This document shows, piece after piece, positions 51,291-56,898 of a stretch of DNA of 64,000 bases (positions are counted from its first letter, which is position 1; the number at the start of each line of letters is the position of its first letter). The DNA lies in the NCBI RefSeq assembly GCF_020148005.1, contig NZ_JAGXFD010000001.1, positions 948,719 to 1,012,718 on the forward strand, read 5' to 3'. Below the pieces are notes generated by a model. The model worked only from the letters and a program-made list of their open reading frames with translations, was not told the DNA's origin and did no database searches. A program made the position numbers and the translations under genes. This stretch comes from Modicisalibacter tunisiensis (GTDB taxonomy: Bacteria; Pseudomonadota; Gammaproteobacteria; Pseudomonadales; Halomonadaceae).

Positions 51291-52595
51291 ATGTCCAACG
51301 CATCTGCACGCAAGCGGCTTTCCATCGGTATCGTCGGCGGTGGCATCGGCGGCGTGGCCCTTGCCGTGGCCCTCTCGCGGGACCCGGGTCTCGACGTCTC
51401 GCTCTTCGAAGCGGCACCGCAGTTCTCCGAGATCGGTGCCGGGGTGTCCTTCGGGCCCAACGCGGTGCAGGCCATCCGGCTCCTCGGACTCGAAGACCCC
51501 TACCGTCGTATTGCCGACTCTTCCCCGGCTCCCTTCGAGGATGTCTGGTTCGAGTGGCGTCGCGGCCGCGATGATGCCTATCTTACCGCTAGCCTGGCGC
51601 CGGGATGTGGCCAGTCCTCGGTTCATCGGGCCGACTTCCTGGACGCGATCGTGGCCAACCTGCCCGGCGGGATCGCGCAGTTCGGGAAACGCTGCATCGA
51701 CGTGCAGCAGGACGAACGGGGGGCGACGGCGCACTTCGACGACGGCACCCGCTTCACCGGGGATATCCTGATCGGCTTCGACGGGATCAAGTCCGCGGTG
51801 CGCGAGCATGTGCTGCCCCCGGCTCACTACGGGGAGCTCGAGCCTTTCTGGAGCGGTACCTATGCCTATCGCGGCATGATACCCGTCCGGCAGCTGGAAG
51901 CGGCCATGGTGGACCGGGGCGTCAACCCGCGCCTCGCCGTGGTGCCGCAGATGTACCTGGGCCATGACCGCCACATCCTGACGTTCCCGGTCAAGCAGTC
52001 CGAGCTGATCAATGTGGTGGCCTTCCTGACCGATCGCGCCACGCCGACCCCCAGGCTGGCCGAGGGGGAGGCCTGGGTAAACGCCGTGACCCAGGCGGAA
52101 CTGCTGGCTGTCTTCGACGGCTGGGGCGCGGCCTCCCGGGCCATCCTTGCCTGCATTGCCGAGCCGACGCGGTGGGCACTGCATGAGCTGCCGGCATTGC
52201 CCCGCTATCACCGCGAGCGCGTGCTGATCGTGGGCGATGCGGCCCATGCCATGCTGCCTCACCAGGGCGCGGGCGCGGGTCAGGCCCTGGAAGACGCCTA
52301 CGTGCTCGCCAGCCTGCTCACCGATGACGCCTGTACCCGGCATAACGCGCCACAGGTGCTGGCGGCCTTCGCGGCGGTCCGCCATGCGCGAACCTGCCAG
52401 GTGCAGCGCACCTCCCATGAGGCCGGCGATCTCTACGAATACCGCATGCCCGGCATCGGCGATGACGGGGCGCATCTCGCCGCCGAGCTGGAAACCCGTT
52501 TCGACTGGCTCTGGAACCATGACCCGCGCGACGACGTCGCCGCGGCCAGGGCTCGCCTGGCCTGGGAACCGGTCGCGCGCTCGGCCTTGGCCTGA
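51291..52595 (+). CDS. FAD-dependent aromatic monooxygenase, salicylate hydroxylase-like
   Basis: A 434-aa group A flavin monooxygenase. The FAD-binding IGIVGGGIGGVALAVAL, the FAD/NADPH motif ILIGFDGIKSAVRE and the second FAD motif VLIVGDAAHAMLPHQGAGAG are all intact. The overall pattern, including SEIGAGVSFGPNAVQAIRLLG near the N-terminus (given by its ends), is that of salicylate 1-hydroxylase (NahG), which gives catechol, but related 3-hydroxybenzoate 6-hydroxylases look similar. The divergent NahR-like regulator supports the salicylate reading. No ring-cleavage genes are in the window. Confidence 0.85.
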   Translation: MSNASARKRLSIGIVGGGIGGVALAVALSRDPGLDVSLFEAAPQFSEIGAGVSFGPNAVQAIRLLGLEDPYRRIADSSPAPFEDVWFEWRRGRDDAYLTASLAPGCGQSSVHRADFLDAIVANLPGGIAQFGKRCIDVQQDERGATAHFDDGTRFTGDILIGFDGIKSAVREHVLPPAHYGELEPFWSGTYAYRGMIPVRQLEAAMVDRGVNPRLAVVPQMYLGHDRHILTFPVKQSELINVVAFLTDRATPTPRLAEGEAWVNAVTQAELLAVFDGWGAASRAILACIAEPTRWALHELPALPRYHRERVLIVGDAAHAMLPHQGAGAGQALEDAYVLASLLTDDACTRHNAPQVLAAFAAVRHARTCQVQRTSHEAGDLYEYRMPGIGDDGAHLAAELETRFDWLWNHDPRDDVAAARARLAWEPVARSALA

Positions 52596-52689
52596 TGGCT
52601 GCCGGCAGGCAGGGCCGGGTCGGGGCGAGACGGTTCAGCGGACCCCGGCTCGGTAGCTGTCGGGAAGAGGGCGAGGCCAGGCAGGCAGC

Positions 52690-52819
52690 GGTGAACCACC
52701 CCGACTTTCTCGGAGACCCGCTGGTTTGGGTCAGGCCGCCTTCTTGGCCTGACCTTGCTGCTGTACTGCCGACGTTTCTGGCTCATGATCAGGGCCTTCT
52801 GGTCGGTCTGATCAGAGCT
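52690..52819 (-). mobile_element. Insertion-sequence remnant (IS3-type OrfA start)
   Basis: On the minus strand from 52786 the frame begins MSQKRRQYSSKV, which resembles the first residues of IS3-family OrfA proteins (KKRRxYSxEFK). The match stops after about 12 codons, and the following DNA no longer encodes a transposase. It abuts the inverted-repeat element at 52820. I read it as a deletion relic; the family assignment is tentative. Confidence 0.45.
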
Positions 52820-52980
52820 TAGGCACTGTCTGAAAAGTCGACGAGCGAAGGTCAGACAAGGCAAAAATCAGCGAATAAGCGGAGTTTACGGGGTGTAAAT
52901 GAGCATTTTGATCGGACTCGCGCCCGAGCTTATTTTTAACGCAGTATGGCCGAGCGCAGACAGTTTTCAGACAATGCCTA
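52820..52980. repeat. MITE-like inverted-repeat element, copy A
   Basis: A 161-bp element with near-perfect terminal inverted repeats: TAGGCACTGTCTGAAAA at the left and the complement of TAGGCATTGTCTGAAAA at the right, differing at one base. It carries no gene. The outer TA may be a duplicated target site. The core is shared with the element at 34867-35012, and its right 33 bp recur exactly at 63061-63093. These are the marks of a small non-autonomous transposable element. Confidence 0.75.
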
Positions 52981-53020
52981 GGCGCCTGGTCCGAATTTCG
53001 GGGACCACTTCAGCCTCGTC

Positions 53021-53362
53021 TCACTCGGCACAATCGATACATTTCAGTACGGTCGGATCCCATTCCAGACGCTTGGCCGCGATCCACTCACCGCATACCA
53101 GGCATTCCCCGAAAGCCCCCCGGTCAAGGCGTTCCAGTGCAGCCTCGATTCTGAGAAGCGTCTGCTGCCTGCGGCCTTCTTCGGCCTTGGCCATGGCCTG
53201 CCCCTGCAAGGCGTCCATGCGGGAAAGCCGGCCGACCGCGGTCTGATCGAGTTCCACCGTTGTGCGAGAACTCTTGCTTTCCTCGCTCTGCTCCACCATT
53301 TCGGAACGCCGGCGTTTGAGTTGCTCCCTGATAGTGTCAGGGTCGATTTCGGGATGGTTCAA
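53021..53362 (-). CDS. DksA/TraR-family C4 zinc-finger protein
   Basis: A 113-aa protein with an N-terminal helical region (probable coiled coil, about residues 10-80) and a C-terminal C4 zinc finger: Cys87, Cys90, Cys108 and Cys111 in ECLVCGEWIAAKRLEWDP and the following CIDC. It is shorter than DksA (about 150 aa). The start is TTG with GAGG 8 nt upstream. DksA-type proteins bind the RNA polymerase secondary channel; whether this one does is inference. It lies 89 bp downstream of the peptide-ligase operon, same strand. Confidence 0.88.
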   Translation of the reverse strand: MNHPEIDPDTIREQLKRRRSEMVEQSEESKSSRTTVELDQTAVGRLSRMDALQGQAMAKAEEGRRQQTLLRIEAALERLDRGAFGECLVCGEWIAAKRLEWDPTVLKCIDCAE

Positions 53363-53451
53363 AATGCCACCTCACTGTTGTCGCACGCTATTTTTCAGGC
53401 AGCCCGGCCCACAGGATGGAGTCTAGGATAATGTGGCGTATCCGGGTGGCA

Positions 53452-54552
53452 TCATGTCGTTTCCATGACCAGATGATGGCGAAGATAGCGGAACTCATCG
53501 GTGACACGAGCGACGATCGGGGTCGAAAGATAGTGAGCCACCCGGTCGGCGACATGCGAGATCAGCGCTGGATCGCTCAGTGACGTCGACCAGTCCTCAC
53601 CACACGCCAGCGCGTCGCGCTCGCGACGATGCAAATTCCACCACTTGGCGCACCAGGTGATCGACCACAGCCACATGGCTCGGCGGGTAGCCAGCAGGGC
53701 CGCATCATCGGTCAACGGGTTGTCCGCCCCGAGCCGGGACTGCCATTGGCGATAGAAACGGACCACGGTCTCGGGGTCGAGCACCGCGTGGCTCGCCGGG
53801 TCCCAGGTGGTGGATGTGTACAGTGTGGCGTGGGCCAGGTCGAAGCCGGGATGACTGTAGCGGCATTTTTCCAGGTCCACCAGGACGGCCTTGCCTCGGG
53901 GCGTGATCAAGAAATTGCCGGGATGCGCGTCGAAGCTGATCAGGCAACGATGGGCGTCGATGCTTGCGGCCGGAACACTGTCGCCGTCCAGCGAGGCGAG
54001 CGTCGCATCGATGTGGCGCCGGGCCTCGGCGTCAAGCAGCTCGGGGGGTAGCGCATCGAGGTAGCCTGCCTGCGCCAGGACTTCCTCACGCATGGCCTGC
54101 CAGGGCGAGGGCGCACTGGCCAGCGGCGGGCGCGCCGTGGAGGCGGGCAGGGGCAACCGGTGAATGGCGGCCAGTGCCTTGGCAATGCCGGGCAGATCCT
54201 CGGGGAGTCGCGCGGGACGTCCCGGGATGGCGGTGACCAGCAGGCCGCCGCGGGGCAGTGTCGCGTCGATGGGCAGTCGCCCGTGAAGCGCTGGGGTGTG
54301 GCCACTGGTGCTGGCGCGTCGATAGCAGGTCGCCTGGAAGTCCAGGTTGGCCTCGACGTCGAGTTGCATCTGGCTCTGCTTGGGCAGGCGTGCCACCCAG
54401 TCCATACCATTGCGGCGCGTGATCCAGATGTGTCCGTGGGCGAGCCCGGTATCGGGCATTGGCTGCAGGTCGACGATGTTCTCGTCGAGGCCGGCGAGAT
54501 GCACGCGCAGTGCGTCGAGCTGCATGGCGAGGGGGGTGTCGGTCGTCGTCAT
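53452..54552 (-). CDS. Aminoglycoside phosphotransferase (APH)-like protein
   Basis: A 366-aa protein with the kinase-like APH fold. The catalytic loop reads ISFDAHPGNFLI: Asp and Asn are kept, but the usual His two residues before Asp is Ser. The metal-binding Asp follows in AVLVDLEKC. The ATG at 54552 gives a start free of the low-complexity upstream frame. Related proteins phosphorylate small molecules such as choline, thiamine or homoserine; this substrate is unknown. It is the last gene of the operon starting at 59232, 91 bp after the DUF302 gene. Confidence 0.82.
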   Translation of the reverse strand: MTTTDTPLAMQLDALRVHLAGLDENIVDLQPMPDTGLAHGHIWITRRNGMDWVARLPKQSQMQLDVEANLDFQATCYRRASTSGHTPALHGRLPIDATLPRGGLLVTAIPGRPARLPEDLPGIAKALAAIHRLPLPASTARPPLASAPSPWQAMREEVLAQAGYLDALPPELLDAEARRHIDATLASLDGDSVPAASIDAHRCLISFDAHPGNFLITPRGKAVLVDLEKCRYSHPGFDLAHATLYTSTTWDPASHAVLDPETVVRFYRQWQSRLGADNPLTDDAALLATRRAMWLWSITWCAKWWNLHRRERDALACGEDWSTSLSDPALISHVADRVAHYLSTPIVARVTDEFRYLRHHLVMETT

Positions 54553-54643
54553 GGGGCGGGTCCGGTTGAGCAACGGCGGCGCTTCAACAGAGGCGGCCCC
54601 GCTGGCTCGCGCCCGCCGGAAGCCGCTGTCGGGAAGCACACGT

Positions 54644-55153
54644 TCAGCGTTGCGTGGCGTCCTCGGCGATGCGTGCGAAGATGGCATCGAGTTCACGCGC
54701 CTTGTCGGCGAGCGCGGCGGCTCGCTCGTCGTCATCGAGATCGGCGACATAGGGCGCGAAGATCGCACTGGGCGTCTTCCACGACAATGTCGCCGTGGCG
54801 TCGTCGTTTTCGGTGACGTAAAAGCGGATCGGCGCCTCGATCATCGCCGGCACGCTCAGCCGCAGTATCTCGACGGCAAGATCGTTGCGGAAAACGCCGA
54901 CGACCCGGTTACCGGGAATTTTCACGCCGCGCTGGGCGGCAACCTGGGTGGGCCCGACGTCGGTCACGATGCCCATGTCGTTGTCGGTAACCGCGCGCTT
55001 CAGCCGGTTCAGCAATGTGGTGTAGCTCTGCTGCGTGGGGATGACCTGCCAGCCGTCCGCCGGCCATCGCGTCTGCGCCATGCCGGTCGACGCCACCATC
55101 ATGAGCATCAGGCCAAGGGCCCAGGGAAGGATTCTGTCAGGGATGGCTTTCAT
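54644..55153 (-). CDS. DUF302-domain exported protein
   Basis: A 169-aa protein with a cleavable signal peptide (WALGLMLMMVASTGMAQ). The mature part holds a DUF302 domain: SYTTLLNRLKRAVTDNDMGIVTDV (given by its ends), then GNRVVGVFRNDLAVEILRL and APIRFYVTEND. DUF302 proteins are found in the periplasm or at the membrane; their role is unknown. Its start overlaps the DinB-family stop by 4 bp (55150-55153), so the two are translationally coupled. Confidence 0.85.
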   Translation of the reverse strand: MKAIPDRILPWALGLMLMMVASTGMAQTRWPADGWQVIPTQQSYTTLLNRLKRAVTDNDMGIVTDVGPTQVAAQRGVKIPGNRVVGVFRNDLAVEILRLSVPAMIEAPIRFYVTENDDATATLSWKTPSAIFAPYVADLDDDERAAALADKARELDAIFARIAEDATQR

Positions 55154-55725
55154 GACGGCACCTCTTGTGGTTGGCGTGGCGGTTGTTGGCGTGGCGGGAA
55201 TGCGCGTTGCCAGTGACGTAACGTCGAAGGGTGGACGCCGAACGTGTTCGCCACCTCGACATCTTGAGTGTCGGCAAGTAGCGCGATGATTGCCATGTGA
55301 TGGATGGCGTGACTGGTCAGGAAGGCCAGTTCGCGCTCGAGACTGGAAGGCAGCAGCGAACGCTGCCCGCCGACATGATAGGCGAAGTGGACGCGTCGCG
55401 TCGCTGTCGGCTGCCCGCCGAGTCGAGAGAGTCTGTTTGCCAGGTTCTGTAACTGTTCAAGGGCGCACTCGGGGCGCTGTTCCACATCGGGATCGCGCTG
55501 GCGGCGCTCGTAGTCGACGGTAGGCGCTGGCGCTACTCCCTCCTGAGCCAGCAGGGCTTCATAGTGATCGAGGATATGGCGAACATGCTTGCCAATGGTG
55601 TGCCGGGCATCGGCGCCATGGAGCGCGGTGTATTGGGCGGACGTGAGACGGCTCACGAAGCCTGTCAGCTGATCCAGTGTGTCGCATGCCTCGTCGATTA
55701 ATGCGGCCAGCACGGGCTTGATCAT
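55150..55725 (-). CDS. DinB-family protein
   Basis: A 191-aa four-helix-bundle protein of the DinB/YfiT type. Candidate metal-binding histidines lie in IGKHVRHILDHYEALL and LTSHAIHHMAIIALL, the usual positions of the family's three His. DinB-fold enzymes include thiol transferases and small-molecule hydrolases. The C-terminus is Pro/Gln/Arg-rich. AGGAGAG lies before the ATG. It sits 86 bp after the first small peptide gene and overlaps the DUF302 gene. Confidence 0.82.
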   Translation of the reverse strand: MIKPVLAALIDEACDTLDQLTGFVSRLTSAQYTALHGADARHTIGKHVRHILDHYEALLAQEGVAPAPTVDYERRQRDPDVEQRPECALEQLQNLANRLSRLGGQPTATRRVHFAYHVGGQRSLLPSSLERELAFLTSHAIHHMAIIALLADTQDVEVANTFGVHPSTLRHWQRAFPPRQQPPRQPQEVPS

Positions 55726-55811
55726 GGCAAGACTCTCCTGATGGGAAATGTGGACAGGGCAGGCGCGTGGAAGGAAGGCCCTCCACGCGCCTTGCTCAAG
55801 CGGCTTCAGCT

Positions 55812-56063
55812 TCAGGAGCTTTCTCCACTCTCGGCTTCTCCCTCACCTTCTCCTTCTCCTTCGGCTTCCGCCTCGCCCTCGGCGCTGGCCATTAACGGAG
55901 CGGCGCTCTGGGCGATTGTGTAACTCGCGACATCGGTCGTGTTGTCTGCCATCGCCTGGGCGGCGAAGGGACCGGACAGCAGGAGCAGCATGGGGGTCGT
56001 GTAGATGACCCGGCGGCTCAGGCGTCCCATCAGGCAGTGACGCTTGTGTTCATGGGATGTCAT
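55812..56063 (-). CDS. Small acidic-tail peptide 1 (candidate modified-peptide precursor)
   Basis: An 83-aa protein with GGAAAGGAG before the ATG. Residues 15-26 read LSRRVIYTTPML, the start of a hydrophobic signal-like segment with possible cleavage after AQA (residue 37). Then come DVA (44-46), ASAE (59-62) and a repetitive tail EGEAEAEGEGEGEGEAESGE. The N-terminal signature, DVA and ASAE are shared with the second peptide upstream, but the tail is different. No cysteine is in the tail. It lies downstream of the ligase with a PqqD-like domain, which makes it a candidate substrate; this is inference. Confidence 0.75.
   Translation of the reverse strand: MTSHEHKRHCLMGRLSRRVIYTTPMLLLLSGPFAAQAMADNTTDVASYTIAQSAAPLMASAEGEAEAEGEGEGEGEAESGESS
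55829..55886. repeat. Short tandem repeat encoding the Glu/Gly/Ala tail
   Basis: Imperfect 6-bp units (CCTTCT, CCTCGC and similar on the plus strand) encode the Glu-Gly/Glu-Ala tail of peptide 1. Such repeats can change length by replication slippage, so the tail length may vary between strains. Confidence 0.6.
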
Positions 56064-56130
56064 GATTGCACTCCTTTCCAACGGTGAATGACGGTGCTGA
56101 ACACCGTCGACGAGAGGCCGTGACGACATG

Positions 56131-56364
56131 TCAATTGGCCTCGGGACTGGCTTCGGCCTCGGGACTGGCTTCGGCCCCGGGACTGGCTTCGGCCTCGGGA
56201 CTGGCTTCGGCCGACGCGAACATGTAATACCCCGAGGGTGTGGCAACGTCGGAATAGATCGCGTACAAGGCCGACGCGCCGACCACGACGGCAAGCGCCG
56301 GGACGCTGTAGGCGATGCCTCGTGACAGGGTATCGAGCAAGGTTCGGTGCGAATTCTGGGTCAT
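56131..56364 (-). CDS. Small repeat-tail peptide 2 (candidate modified-peptide precursor)
   Basis: A 77-aa protein with GGAGG before the ATG. Residues 13-24 read LSRGIAYSVPAL, matching peptide 1 at LSRxxxYxxPxL. A hydrophobic helix (about 17-37) follows without a clear signal-peptidase site, then DVA (39-41), ASAE (50-53) and a tail of EASPEA repeats ending in Asn. It is probably anchored in or exported across the inner membrane with the tail outside. It lies 67 bp before peptide 1 and 44 bp after DoxX. Paralogy with peptide 1 is visible by eye; function is unknown. Confidence 0.75.
   Translation of the reverse strand: MTQNSHRTLLDTLSRGIAYSVPALAVVVGASALYAIYSDVATPSGYYMFASAEASPEAEASPGAEASPEAEASPEAN
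56137..56208. repeat. Four tandem 18-bp repeats in the peptide 2 gene
   Basis: The unit GGCCTCGGGACTGGCTTC occurs four times in a row (56137, 56155, 56173, 56191) with one base change in the third (CTC to CCC), which turns one Glu to Gly in the protein. Each unit encodes EASPEA. The near-identity suggests recent expansion by slippage or unequal crossing-over. Confidence 0.9.
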
Positions 56365-56408
56365 GGGTAAACCTCCGTGGCGAGTCGCAGACGCGGTAGC
56401 TTGCGAGA

Positions 56409-56837
56409 TCAGGTGTGATTGCCCCTGGCCATCAGATACAAGGCGATCAGCGTGAGCGTGACCTGGAACATCATGCCGCCGAGCGGATGACTGGCCGTGG
56501 CCATGAAGTGCCACTGGCCCCAGTGTTCCATGACGATCGCGCCCAGCAGGATCGGTATTGCAAACAGCGCGCCGAGTCGCGTCGCGGCGTCTCCCATGCG
56601 GCCGGCCAGGAGGCCGCCGAGCAGAATCAGCATGCCGGTGGCTATCTCGCCCAGTGCCACGACCAGGGCAATAAGCCATGGCAGATCCATGATCCGGGCG
56701 AAGCCCTGGATGCCGCTGCCCGCAAACTTGTCGGCCCCGGTGTACAAGAAGACGCTCGCCATGGCCGCGCGCAGCAGCCAATGCGCCCAGGGCGCCTGCG
56801 GGAGGGACCGCGGGGACGTCAGTGCCGATTTCATCAT
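56409..56837 (-). CDS. DoxX-family membrane protein
   Basis: A 142-aa inner-membrane protein with four hydrophobic helices. The DoxX pattern is LLRAAMASVFLYTGADKFAG at helix 1, VVALGEIATGMLILLGG in helix 2 and the late IVMEHWGQWHFMATA. AAGGAG lies 9 nt before the first of two adjacent ATGs. DoxX/MauE-like proteins occur with redox or maturation systems in several peptide and cofactor pathways. Here it lies between the ligase and the peptides, so a part in export or maturation is plausible but not shown. Confidence 0.85.
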   Translation of the reverse strand: MMKSALTSPRSLPQAPWAHWLLRAAMASVFLYTGADKFAGSGIQGFARIMDLPWLIALVVALGEIATGMLILLGGLLAGRMGDAATRLGALFAIPILLGAIVMEHWGQWHFMATASHPLGGMMFQVTLTLIALYLMARGNHT

Positions 56838-56898
56838 GGGTCGGTTCTCCTTGTGGTGATGACGTGGCGCCGTTCACGAAGCGCCGGCATGAAGGGAG

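Noticed and set aside
53452..54768. Longer form of the APH-like protein beginning 72 codons upstream
   Set aside because: The added part is low-complexity and unlike the family. The ATG at 54552 begins the recognisable protein.
56137..56208. Tandem 18-bp repeats considered as a CRISPR array
   Set aside because: Units are directly adjacent without spacers, lie inside a reading frame and keep it open; no cas genes are present.
55812..56294. 160-codon form of peptide 1 with a Lys-Pro-Val-Pro repeat at its start
   Set aside because: That repeat is the 18-bp repeat of peptide 2 read in another frame. The ATG at 56063 has a strong ribosome-binding site.
55812..56837. Bufferin or methanobactin-type copper peptide system (DoxX plus small peptides)
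   Set aside because: The peptides lack the core cysteines, and no DUF692-type enzyme or its partner is nearby.
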